A stretch of 9,727 nucleotides of DNA from CAYPTB01 sp964413535 (lineage in GTDB: Bacteria > Planctomycetota > UBA1135 > GCA-002686595). The notes below the pieces were generated by a model, which searched no databases, was not told the DNA's origin, and was given only the letters and a program-made list of their open reading frames with translations. Where the stretch lies: contig CAYPTB010000016.1 in the NCBI GenBank assembly GCA_964413535.1, forward strand, positions 1-9,727. Direction: 5' to 3'. Below, in pieces: positions 1 to 6,872 of the stretch (positions are counted from its first letter, which is position 1; each line of letters opens with the position of its first letter). The position numbers were made by a program, and so were the translations under genes.

Positions 1-206
1 CGCTGCACCACGACGTCGCGCGCGCGGTCGAGGAGAGCGGGGAGTTCTGGATCGGGACGACGAGCCTGAAGGGCCGGGCGTGGTTCCGGATCTGCCCGGT
101 GAACTTCCGCACCACGACCGAGCACATGGAGCGGCTCTTCGTGCTGCTCGAGCGCGAGGCGCGCGCGGCGGAGGCGATGCTCTGCGCCCCGCGCCGCGCG
201 CGGTAG
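1..206 (+). CDS. PLP-dependent group II decarboxylase, C-terminal end (partial)
   Basis: This is the last 67 codons (first complete codon at position 3) of a gene that starts before the window and ends at TAG 204-206. The tail reads TTSLKGRAWFRICPVNFRTT followed by a short amphipathic helix. This resembles the C-terminus of pyridoxal-phosphate group II decarboxylases (aromatic-L-amino-acid, tyrosine or glutamate decarboxylase family), where a strand of the type 'T.L.G...LR.C..N.RTT..D...L' closes the small C-terminal domain. The catalytic lysine and cofactor-binding part lie outside the window, so the substrate cannot be told. Family-level assignment rests on this one short motif and is an inference. 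The next gene on the same strand starts 49 nt downstream with no visible terminator, so read-through is possible. Confidence 0.72.
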   Translation, partial: LHHDVARAVEESGEFWIGTTSLKGRAWFRICPVNFRTTTEHMERLFVLLEREARAAEAMLCAPRRAR

Positions 207-255
207 TTCCGCGGCCGGCTGGACACTCGCGCGGCTCTCCCGGTAGAAGCGGGCG

Positions 256-1785
256 ATGCGGAGGCGGACTCGAGGGGTGCGGGAGACGGGGTGCGCGAGG
301 CTGCGCCCCGATCGATCGCGGGCGTGGGGCGCGCCGGTGCTCGTGATCCCCGTCGTTCTGTTCGTCTTCGCGCTGCTCGCCGGCTGCGTGCGCGCGGGAC
401 TTCCCGGCGGTCCGCCGCGCGGCATCGTGGTGGTGCTGCTCGACACGGTGCGCGCGGATCATCTGTCGGCCTACGGCTACGAGCGCGAGACGACGCCGAA
501 CCTCGCGAAGCTCGCGGCCGAGGGCGTGCGCTTCGACGCGGCGCTCGCGCCGGCGCCCTGGACGATTCCGTCGCTCGCGTCGCTGTGGACCGGCGTGCAT
601 CCGCGGCGACACGGGGCCGGGCTCGTCGCGGAGGAAGGGGAGCTGCGCAGCTTCACGGGGCCCTCTTCGATGCGCGGCTTCAGCGAGAGCGTGCCGACGC
701 TGCCGGTCGAGCTCCAATCGCGCGGCTACCGGACCTTTGGGCGCGTCGCGAACAAGCTGCTCGACCAGGACTGCTTCCGCCGCGGCTTCGACGAGATCCA
801 GGTCGCGCCCGGTCCCGCCGGAACGGTCGTGGCGTGGGTCGAGAAGCGTCTCGACGCGCTGCGCGCGGGTCCGTTCTTCCTGTACGTGCACTTCATGGAC
901 TCGCACGTGCGCATCGACGCGCCGCCGGAGCACCTCTTGCGCTTCCTCGCGCCGGCGGAGCGCGCGGAGGCGGAGCGCGACCTCGCGGCGTTCCGCGAGC
1001 GCGTCGGGCGCTGGGACGTGTACGACGAGCTCGAGAATCTGGGCGGGCCCGAGTTCGAGGGCTACGCGCGCCTGCGCACCGCCGCGTACGACGGGACGCT
1101 CTCCTTCCAGGACGCGGAGATCGGCAGGCTCGTCGCGCTCTTGCGCGGAGCGGGTCTCTTCGACGAGACCTTGTTCGTCGTCACCGCCGATCACGGCGAG
1201 GAGCTGTGGGACCACTGGGAGCTCGAGCGCGACGCGTATCCCACGCCGGACCGGCGCATCGGGTTCGGCCACGGGCACACGCTGTTCGGCGAGCTCCTGC
1301 GCGTGCCGCTCGTCGTGCGCGGTCCGGGCGTCGTCGCCGGGCGCGTCGTCGGCGAGCGGGTCGAGCTCCTGGACCTCGGCACGACGCTGCTCGAGATCGT
1401 GGGGCCCGACAAGAGCTCCTCGTATCTCGGCGCCGGGAGGAGCCTCGTGCCGGCGCTGCGCGGGGACGCGCTCGCGCCGAGCCCGACGCCGAGCGTGGCG
1501 GAGAGTTTGTGCTACGGCCACGAGCTCGGCGCGATCGTCGACGCGGGCGGCATGAAGCTCGTCGCGGCGACGCACGCGGGCGAGCGCGACCTGTTGTTCG
1601 ACCTCGCGGCCGATCCGGGCGAGACGCGCGATCTCGCGGGCGAGCGGCCCGAGCTCGTCGCCCGGCTGCGCGCCGAGCTCGCGGAGTGGCGGCGCATGTT
1701 CGACGCGAACGCCTTCGAGCCGGGGGCGCGCGCCGATCGCGTCGACGTCCCGAGCCTCGAGGACCTGGGCTACCTGGGCGATTGA
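256..1785 (+). CDS. Sulfatase/alkaline-phosphatase superfamily lipoprotein with Thr in the nucleophile position
   Basis: A 509-residue protein with an Arg-rich N-terminus, a hydrophobic stretch (residues 28-41) and a lipobox LAGC (C44), so probably a lipoprotein exported from the cytoplasm. The sulfatase fold is visible throughout: first metal ligand in LLDTVRAD (D63), nucleophile segment APAPWTIPSLASLWTG (99-112), second metal site TADHGE (D312, H313), GFGHGHTLF (H339, H341), and the usual C-terminal ending DLAADPGETRDL...LEDLGYLGD. In classical sulfatases the nucleophile segment is C/S-x-P-x-R; here it is T103-I-P-S-L. There is thus no formylglycine precursor and the motif Arg is missing, so the enzyme may act on a phosphoester or phospholipid head group instead. 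The ATG at 256 gives a long n-region and has no clear Shine-Dalgarno; GTG at 337 or 343 would give a more ordinary 14-16-residue leader and is a real alternative. The stop lies 3 bp from the stop of the opposing glycosyltransferase gene. Confidence 0.88.
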   Translation: MRRRTRGVRETGCARLRPDRSRAWGAPVLVIPVVLFVFALLAGCVRAGLPGGPPRGIVVVLLDTVRADHLSAYGYERETTPNLAKLAAEGVRFDAALAPAPWTIPSLASLWTGVHPRRHGAGLVAEEGELRSFTGPSSMRGFSESVPTLPVELQSRGYRTFGRVANKLLDQDCFRRGFDEIQVAPGPAGTVVAWVEKRLDALRAGPFFLYVHFMDSHVRIDAPPEHLLRFLAPAERAEAERDLAAFRERVGRWDVYDELENLGGPEFEGYARLRTAAYDGTLSFQDAEIGRLVALLRGAGLFDETLFVVTADHGEELWDHWELERDAYPTPDRRIGFGHGHTLFGELLRVPLVVRGPGVVAGRVVGERVELLDLGTTLLEIVGPDKSSSYLGAGRSLVPALRGDALAPSPTPSVAESLCYGHELGAIVDAGGMKLVAATHAGERDLLFDLAADPGETRDLAGERPELVARLRAELAEWRRMFDANAFEPGARADRVDVPSLEDLGYLGD

Positions 1786-1788
1786 CCC

Positions 1789-3243
1789 TCAGGGCCACTC
1801 GCGGAGCCAGTTCTTGCCGATGTGCTGGGCGAAGGCCCAGGCGAGCAGGGCGAGGATGGCGCCGACGGTGAGCGCGCGGGGCGGCGAGCGCAGGGCCGCC
1901 AGGGTCGCGCGGCCGTTCGCCACGGCGCTCGCCGCCGCGAGCATCGCGAAGGGGAGCAGGGGCACGCGGTAGCGGCTGCCCGCGAAGGTCAGCCCGCCGA
2001 ACACCATCAGGAACAGGACGACCGCGAGCAGGAACGACCGCACGTGGCCGCGCGCCCCGGTCGCGGGCAGCGCCGCCAGACCGAGCACGGCGAGCACCGC
2101 CAGGGCGATCCAGGACGCGACGGTCGCCGCGATGAGCGCTTCGCGCAGGGCGCCCGGGATGGGGAGTGGCCTGCGCTCCGCGGGCCGCACGTAGGTGTCG
2201 GTGCGCAACCGGCGCACGAGCAGCGACGTCGGGTTGAGGAGCTCCACCTCGCGCTGCACGAAGCGCGCGAGGCAGGTGAGCGGATGCTCGCGCGCGAACT
2301 CGAGGCCGCGCCGCGTCTCCTCGCGCACGTAGCGCACGGGATTGGGATCGACGACCGGCGGGCGCTTCGTGGCCGCGTGGTGCTGCTGGGCCATCGAGCG
2401 CCGGTCGACGGGGAAGCCGTAGTCGTGGTTCTCGGGCGGGAAGACGTTGTAGCCGCGGTACCAGGCTTGACCGGCGCCGCTGCTCACGAGCAGGAATCCG
2501 CCGTGCTCGCGGTGGATGGAGGAGGTGTGCGGCGCCAGCACGAGCGCGAAGCCCGCGAGGAAGGCGAGCGCCGGGCCGATGGCTTTGCGCGCCGAGCCGG
2601 TCGCGCGCGCGATCCCGAACGCGATCCAGGGAACGAGGACGAGCGCCAGGTAGGCAGCCGTCTCGCGCGTCAGCGCCGCGGCGCCGAAGAGCGCTCCGGC
2701 GAGGGCGAGGCCGGGCGGGCGCGCGAGACGCCCGTCGCGCGACCAGAGGAAGAGCGCCGCCGCCGTGAGCAGGAAGAGGAAGAGCGTCTCACTCAGGACG
2801 TAGTGCGTGTAGGCGACGGCGGTCGGGTAGAAGGCGAAGCCCGCCGCCGCGAGGAACGCCGCGCGCGGTCCGACGGTGCGCCGCCCGAGCAGGAACAAGA
2901 GCAGCACGGTCGCCGTGCTCACGACCGCCTGCGCGCGCTGCACGCCGACGCGACCTTCGAACAGCGCGACGAAGCGCGGGTAGAGCGGCGGGAAGTGCAG
3001 CGCGTCCCAGCGCGGGTAGCGGTAGCGCACGTCCTCGCCGGCGCGCAGGCTCGCGGCGGCCGCCAGGTACTGGCCCTCGTCGCCGCGCGCCGCGAGGTCG
3101 CCGGCCCAGTCCGCGAGCCCCCACTTCAGGGTCAGGGAGAGCGCGAGGACGACGGCCAGTCCGATCCGGACGGCGCGCGAGAGGCGCGCGTCCCCTTCGC
3201 AATCGCCCGCGCAGCCGTCGCTTCGATCGCCGAGGGGGGACAT
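1789..3243 (-). CDS. GT-C membrane glycosyltransferase (GT39/PMT/ArnT-like)
   Basis: A 484-residue polytopic membrane protein. A first helix (about 25-45) is followed by an acidic pair in GDEGQYLAA (D55-E56), the position of the catalytic Asp in GT-C transferases that use lipid-phosphate-linked sugars. Next is HFPPLYP (83-89), a motif common in the GT39/ArnT-like group. Further landmarks are SETLF (151-155) in a helix, LTRETAAYL (191-199), a hydrophilic loop of about 130 residues (239-370, probably periplasmic), and RYRVPLLPF (424-432) before the last helices, as in many bacterial 'glycosyltransferase family 39' proteins. Roughly ten or eleven helices are visible. It would transfer a sugar from a polyprenyl-phosphate donor to a surface glycan, lipid or protein; donor and acceptor cannot be read from the sequence. 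The gene is divergent from the HEAT lipoprotein operon and convergent with the sulfatase-like gene. The ATG at 3243 is preceded by a promoter-like element. Confidence 0.85.
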   Translation of the reverse strand: MSPLGDRSDGCAGDCEGDARLSRAVRIGLAVVLALSLTLKWGLADWAGDLAARGDEGQYLAAAASLRAGEDVRYRYPRWDALHFPPLYPRFVALFEGRVGVQRAQAVVSTATVLLLFLLGRRTVGPRAAFLAAAGFAFYPTAVAYTHYVLSETLFLFLLTAAALFLWSRDGRLARPPGLALAGALFGAAALTRETAAYLALVLVPWIAFGIARATGSARKAIGPALAFLAGFALVLAPHTSSIHREHGGFLLVSSGAGQAWYRGYNVFPPENHDYGFPVDRRSMAQQHHAATKRPPVVDPNPVRYVREETRRGLEFAREHPLTCLARFVQREVELLNPTSLLVRRLRTDTYVRPAERRPLPIPGALREALIAATVASWIALAVLAVLGLAALPATGARGHVRSFLLAVVLFLMVFGGLTFAGSRYRVPLLPFAMLAAASAVANGRATLAALRSPPRALTVGAILALLAWAFAQHIGKNWLREWP

Positions 3244-3260
3244 CGGGGTCCGAGCCGCAG

Positions 3261-3269
3261 AGCCTAGTG
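3261..3269 (-). promoter_or_regulatory. -10-like element upstream of the GT-C gene (CACTAGGCT)
   Basis: On the minus strand the sequence is CACTAGGCT, with TAGGCT matching four of six positions of TATAAT and ending 17 nt before the ATG at 3243. The same 10-mer CACTAGGCTC occurs upstream of the NSS transporter gene (8625-8634). TA steps are scarce in this GC-rich DNA, which makes the element stand out. No good -35 box is visible. The assignment is inferred from recurrence and position. Confidence 0.5.
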
Positions 3270-3368
3270 ATCGGGGCGCAGAAGAGCGCGCGCTTTGTGG
3301 GGCCGTCCCGCGCGGCTCGAGGCCCGTCGATTCTCGGCAAGCGGGCGTCCATGCGGACCCCGCGCCAC

Positions 3369-3377
3369 CGTTAGACT
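3369..3377 (+). promoter_or_regulatory. -10-like element upstream of the HEAT-lipoprotein operon (CGTTAGACT)
   Basis: CGTTAGACT contains TAGACT (3372-3377), four of six matches to TATAAT, and ends exactly 9 nt before the ATG at 3387. Transcription starting about 7 nt past a -10 box would give a leader of only about 2-3 nt, and no Shine-Dalgarno is present in that gap. The spacing is identical to that of the element before thpR. No convincing -35 box is visible. This is the likely promoter for the three-gene operon 3387-6743. Confidence 0.5.
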
Positions 3378-3386
3378 CCCCGCGCG

Positions 3387-4547
3387 ATGCGCTCGGGCAA
3401 CTGGCACGACGAATCCCTGCGCGGCAAGGCTTGGCTCGCCGCCGCCCTGCTCGCGCTCGCCGGCGCGGGCTGCCGCTCGCTGGACGCGAAGGTCCACAAC
3501 CTGCGCGAGCTGCACCACGAGGACGGCAAGGTGAGCTACCGGGCGGCCTTGATGGGGGACGTCGAGTACTCCCTGCGCAGCACCTTCCACGTCTCCGCGC
3601 CGCTGGGGCTCGAGCTCGACTTCCAGGACAAGGAGCCGGAGCTCGTGAAAAATCCGGCCCGCAAGTGCCTGCAGAACCTGCTGGCCTTCTCGGCGGGCCG
3701 GGACTCGAGCGAGCGCGTCCGCGCCCTGGCCGTCGAGATCTACGCTTGGCTCGCGACCGGCGACTCGTACGTGCTGGCGCGCGAGCGCAGCCTGATCGAG
3801 CTCGGCCCGCTCGCGCGCGAGCTCGGCGTGCGGGAACCGCTCGAGCTCTCGGAGGACGCGCCGCCGCCCGGCGTGGACGAGCTCGCGCAGAGGATCAGCG
3901 ATCTCGTCGCGGCCGCGCGGCCGGTGCTCGCGGGTCGGAGCGACGATTCCGCGCGGGCGGCCTTCGCCGCCGCTTGCGATGCGCTCGCGCGCCTGGAGCA
4001 CGACGTGCAGACGGGCCGCCGCGTCCTGCGCACGGCCGCCGCTCTGCTGGGCGCGGACGGAGCGGAGCGGCGCGCCTTCGAACCGCTGCGCGTGGCCGCG
4101 CACGACGTGGGCTGGCGCGTGGCTTCGCTCGCGCTCACGCGCGCGCTCTCCGATCCCCATCCCCTCGTGCGCGCGGCCGCGGTCGACGCCTGGGTGACGG
4201 CGACGGACAACGGGGCCGCGAAGGTCGTGAGCGACGCGTTGTTCGACACGTCCCCGATCGTCGTGCACCGCGCGTTGGTGGCCGTGGCGGAGCACGGGAT
4301 CCCCGCGCGAGGGGGCGAGGATCCCGAGGGTTGGCGCGAGAGCTGGCTCGCCGCCATCGTGGGTCTCTCCGCCCAGTCGAGCGACTCGGCGGTGGGCGCC
4401 GCGGCGTGCCGCGCGCTCGGACGCGTCTCGAACGCGGGCTTCGAGACCTTGCGCTTCGACGAGTGGGTCACGTGGTGGCGGGCGCGGAAAGACGCCCGGC
4501 TCGAAGAACCGGACGTGCTGGCGCCGCAAGCGAAGGCGGGTTCGTGA
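3387..4547 (+). CDS. HEAT-repeat lipoprotein
   Basis: A 386-residue protein. A short basic n-region and hydrophobic stretch (about 15-27) lead to C29 in LAGAGC; this is a plausible but imperfect lipobox because the -3 residue is Gly. After a segment with KVSYRAALMGDVEYSLRST there is a helical body. The part from about residue 234 to 330 has HEAT-like helix pairs, for example WRVASLALTRALSDPHPLVR and SPIVVHRALVAVAEHGIP. A last block contains AAACRALGRVSNAGF and the ending RFDEWVTWWRARKDARL. No catalytic motif is visible; HEAT repeats normally act as a protein-binding scaffold. The gene is first in a likely operon and its stop overlaps the GTG start of the flippase-like gene (GTGA). This suggests translational coupling and perhaps a functional partnership at the membrane. 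The family name is supported; the specific role is unknown. Confidence 0.78.
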   Translation: MRSGNWHDESLRGKAWLAAALLALAGAGCRSLDAKVHNLRELHHEDGKVSYRAALMGDVEYSLRSTFHVSAPLGLELDFQDKEPELVKNPARKCLQNLLAFSAGRDSSERVRALAVEIYAWLATGDSYVLARERSLIELGPLARELGVREPLELSEDAPPPGVDELAQRISDLVAAARPVLAGRSDDSARAAFAAACDALARLEHDVQTGRRVLRTAAALLGADGAERRAFEPLRVAAHDVGWRVASLALTRALSDPHPLVRAAAVDAWVTATDNGAAKVVSDALFDTSPIVVHRALVAVAEHGIPARGGEDPEGWRESWLAAIVGLSAQSSDSAVGAAACRALGRVSNAGFETLRFDEWVTWWRARKDARLEEPDVLAPQAKAGS

Positions 4548-5803
4548 GCGAAGCGCCGCGCGCCGAACGAGCCCCGGGCGACGGAGATGGTGGAGGGCTG
4601 CGGCGCTGGATCCGGCGCCTGCGGCTGCCCTTCGGCATCGGCGTGCTCGCGCTCGTGTTCTGGCTCCTGCCGCTCGACGAGCAATTGCAGTGGACGCCGC
4701 AGGGCGGCGAGAAGGTCGCCGTGCCGGGCGAGATCCTGGGCGACTGGCGCGCAGAGAGCGTGCGCTTCCTGCCTGAAGAGAGCTGGCGGCCGGGCCCGGA
4801 CGCGCCACCCGTGCTGCGCGCCTTCGATCCCGCGCGGCGCGAGCCCGTCGCCGTCGACATCGGCCCGACCGCGGACGGCGCCGGGAGCTACGGCTGGCAG
4901 CCAGCCGTCGTGCGCGTGTTCCGGGACATCCGCGGCGACTGGCTCGCGGCGGCGATGGTGCTCTTCTTCCTCGGGAACTGTCTCGTGATCACGCGCTGGT
5001 GGCGCCTCTTGCGCGCGATCGGACTCGCCACGACCTGGTTCAACGTCTTCCGGCTGAACTTCCTCGGGTTGTTCTTCAACGCCGTCGTGCCCGGGCTGAC
5101 GGGCGGCGACCTCGTGAAGGCCGTGATCGTCGTGCGCGAGAGCCCGGGCCGGCGCGCGGACGCGTTCATCTCCGTCTTCGTGGACCGCTTGATCGGTCTC
5201 GTGGCGCTGGCGAGCCTCGCAGCCGTCGTGATCTTCGTCGTCGACGGGTTCGAGGACCTGCGGCCGCCGGTGCTCTTGTTCCTGGCCGCGGCCCTGATCG
5301 GGGCGGCGGTGTACACGAGCCGCGCGCTGCGCCGCCTGGTGCGCTTCGACGCGCTGCTCGCGAAGCTGCCGATGGGGGACAAGCTGAAGCTCCTGGACGA
5401 CGCCGTGCTGCTCTACTCGCGTTGCAAGGGCGAACTCGTCGTCGCGCTCCTGATCTCCTTCGGCAACCACTTGACGTACATCACGGGGGCGTCGCTGCTC
5501 GGGCTCGCGTGCGGGGCGGGCGCCGAGGTCGCATGGAGCGAGTACCTCGTCATCGTGCCGGTCGCGAACATCGTCACGGCCCTGCCGATCACGCCCGGCG
5601 GACTCGGCCTGGGCGAGTACTTGTACGTGTGGCTGTTCGACATGGTCGGAGCGTCGGCCTCGCTCGGGATCGCCGTGAGCCTCACCTTCCGCCTGTCGCA
5701 GATGCTGCTAGGTTTGCTGGGCGGCGTGTTCCTGCTGCTCCCCGGTGCGCGCTCCGAGATCGACAGCGCGCGCGCGCAGAACTCCGGATCGCCGCTCGCC
5801 TAG
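4544..5803 (+). CDS. LPG_synthase_TM / UPF0104 family membrane protein (flippase-like)
   Basis: A 419-residue membrane protein starting at GTG 4544, inside the stop of the preceding gene (GTGA overlap). The frame is open much further upstream, but that part overlaps the HEAT gene in another frame and is not protein-like. The hallmarks of the family formed by the MprF transmembrane domain, AglD and UPF0104 are present: RWWRLLRAIG (151-160), NAVVPGLTGGDLVKA (179-193), SVFVDRLIG (210-218) and LPITPGGLGLGEYL (347-360). About eight helices are visible, and such proteins are thought to move or bind lipid-linked substrates across the membrane. Unlike short family members, about 88 mostly hydrophilic residues (45-132) lie between helix 1 (28-44) and helix 2 (133-150); with a cytoplasmic N-terminus this loop would be periplasmic. 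There is no MprF aminoacyl-transferase domain, so it is not a complete lysyl-PG synthase. Operon position between a lipoprotein and a sugar kinase fits an envelope role, but the substrate is unknown. Confidence 0.84.
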   Translation: MSEAPRAERAPGDGDGGGLRRWIRRLRLPFGIGVLALVFWLLPLDEQLQWTPQGGEKVAVPGEILGDWRAESVRFLPEESWRPGPDAPPVLRAFDPARREPVAVDIGPTADGAGSYGWQPAVVRVFRDIRGDWLAAAMVLFFLGNCLVITRWWRLLRAIGLATTWFNVFRLNFLGLFFNAVVPGLTGGDLVKAVIVVRESPGRRADAFISVFVDRLIGLVALASLAAVVIFVVDGFEDLRPPVLLFLAAALIGAAVYTSRALRRLVRFDALLAKLPMGDKLKLLDDAVLLYSRCKGELVVALLISFGNHLTYITGASLLGLACGAGAEVAWSEYLVIVPVANIVTALPITPGGLGLGEYLYVWLFDMVGASASLGIAVSLTFRLSQMLLGLLGGVFLLLPGARSEIDSARAQNSGSPLA

Positions 5804-5833
5804 CCCGCTCGAAGCTCGAAGCCCAGTCCCCTC

Positions 5834-5837
5834 GGAG
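5834..5837 (+). promoter_or_regulatory. Ribosome-binding site fixing the kinase start
   Basis: GGAG lies 6 nt before the ATG at 5844. This selects 5844 over an in-frame ATG at 5745, which would put 33 low-complexity Arg/Pro/Ser residues before the conserved VIGTLAFDS strand and overlap the flippase-like gene. Confidence 0.75.
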
Positions 5838-5843
5838 AAGCGC

Positions 5844-6743
5844 ATGTCCCTCGCCGTGATCGGAACCCTCGCCTTCGACTCCGTCGAAACGCCCTACGAC
5901 CGCCGCGACGAAGCGCTCGGCGGCTCGGCGACCTTCTTCGCCGCGGCGGCGTCCGCCTTCGGCGAGGTCGGCGTGGTGGGTGTCGTCGGCTCCGACTTCC
6001 CCGACGAGCACCTGGAACATCTGCGCGAGCTGGGGGTGGACTGCCGCGGGGTCGAGGTGGTGGAGGGCAAGACCTTCCGCTGGGGCGGGCGTTACGAGGC
6101 CGACTGGAACACGCGCCACACGACGTTCACCGAGCTGAACGTGTTCGAGCACTTCCAGCCCAAGGTGCCCGCCGACCTCGCGCGCGCGGAGTTCGTCTTC
6201 CTCGCGAACGCGGAGCCGCGGCTGCAGCTCGCCGCGCTCGAGCAGTTCCGCGCGCCCAAGCTGGTCGTCGCCGACACGATGAACCTGTGGATCGACATCG
6301 CGCGCGCGGACCTCGCGGGGGTGCTCGCGAAGGTCGACGGCGTGGTCCTGAACGACGAGGAGGCGCGCATGCTCTCGGGCGAGTCCCACATGCTCTCGGC
6401 GGCGCGCAAGGTGCTCGAGCTCGGGCCGCGCTTCGTCGTGCTCAAGAAGGGCGAGCACGGCGCGTTCCTGATCGGCGAGGACGTGCACTTCTCGCTGCCG
6501 GCCTATCCGGTCGAGTGCGTGGTCGATCCCACGGGGGCCGGCGACTCGTTCGCGGGCGGCTTCATGGGCTACCTCGCGTCGGTCGGGAACGGCGAGCCGC
6601 ACAGCCTGCGCCGCGCGATGCTCTACGGCACGGTCACGGCCTCGTTCTGCGTCGAGGGCTTCAGCATCGACGTCTTGCGCGAGCGCCGCCGCGACGACGT
6701 GGAGTCGCGCTTCGCGGAGCTCCTGTCGTTCATCACGCTCTAG
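5844..6743 (+). CDS. PfkB (ribokinase) family carbohydrate kinase
   Basis: A 299-residue soluble protein of ordinary PfkB length. The N-terminal strand VIGTLAFDSVETP has the substrate-side Asp (D12), followed by ALGGSATFFAAAAS with the Gly-Gly hinge (G26-G27). Next are GVVGSDFP, the lid region with KTFRWGGRYEADWN, VVADTMNLWI (D144, N147), and NDEEA (170-174), the N-x-x-E motif for metal and phosphate. The C-terminal PfkB signature is DPTGAGDSFAGGFMGYLA, with catalytic D234 in GAGDSF. The family transfers the ATP gamma-phosphate to a hydroxyl of a sugar or nucleoside. The pattern 'TP......LGGSATFF' with 'DTMNLW' marks a widespread bacterial subgroup, usually annotated only as sugar kinase, whose substrate I cannot name. 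It follows the flippase-like gene by 40 nt and probably shares its transcript. It is convergent with the MetS-like gene, with 24 bp between stop codons. Confidence 0.92.
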   Translation: MSLAVIGTLAFDSVETPYDRRDEALGGSATFFAAAASAFGEVGVVGVVGSDFPDEHLEHLRELGVDCRGVEVVEGKTFRWGGRYEADWNTRHTTFTELNVFEHFQPKVPADLARAEFVFLANAEPRLQLAALEQFRAPKLVVADTMNLWIDIARADLAGVLAKVDGVVLNDEEARMLSGESHMLSAARKVLELGPRFVVLKKGEHGAFLIGEDVHFSLPAYPVECVVDPTGAGDSFAGGFMGYLASVGNGEPHSLRRAMLYGTVTASFCVEGFSIDVLRERRRDDVESRFAELLSFITL

Positions 6744-6767
6744 CGCGCGACGGGGCGCCGCTTCCCC

Positions 6768-6872
6768 TCACTCCGGCGGCGGGGCCGTCAGGATGCGCGC
6801 GAAGCACCACACGAGCAGCGAGACGACGGCGCTGACGGAGACGAGCATGAAGATCCAAGCGGCGGGGGTCAT
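6768..6872 (-). CDS. MetS-type NSS transporter small subunit (34 aa)
   Basis: A small gene encoding 34 residues: MTPAAWIFMLVSVSAVVSLL, then VWCFARILTAPPPE. It has one hydrophobic helix (about 5-24) and a short polar C-terminus, the layout of the small subunits (MetS family, 'methionine and alanine importer, small subunit') encoded next to NSS symporters in many bacteria. Its ATG (6872-6870) overlaps the TGA of the transporter gene (6871-6869) as ATGA, and a strong Shine-Dalgarno GGAGGG (6883-6878) sits 5 nt before it, so it is clearly translated and coupled. In Corynebacterium glutamicum the equivalent MetS is needed for activity of the MetP transporter. By analogy this peptide would bind the transporter in the membrane. 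Sequence conservation in this family is low, so the call rests on size, helix, position and ribosome-binding site together. Confidence 0.85.
   Translation of the reverse strand: MTPAAWIFMLVSVSAVVSLLVWCFARILTAPPPE

Noticed and set aside
244..249. TAGAAG before the sulfatase-like gene as a sixth -10-like element
   Set aside because: It departs from the shared pattern at the last positions and its flanks do not match; the true start of that gene is also uncertain.
3431..4543. Upstream extension of the flippase-like frame across the HEAT gene
   Set aside because: The added 371 residues are Arg/Ala-rich shadow sequence; the GTG at 4544 in a GTGA overlap starts the real protein.
1822..5470. Long open frames opposite the known genes, such as 1822-3267 (+), 3264-4808 (-) and 3740-5470 (-)
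   Set aside because: They lack stops because of the very high GC content. Their products are Arg/Ala/Gly-rich with no family motif, while the opposite or overlapping frames encode recognisable proteins.
6744..6790. Possible shared terminator between the kinase and MetS-type genes
   Set aside because: Short GC stems such as CGCCGC with GCGGCG can pair, but the loop is long, there is no T-run on either strand, and the second arm lies inside the small gene.
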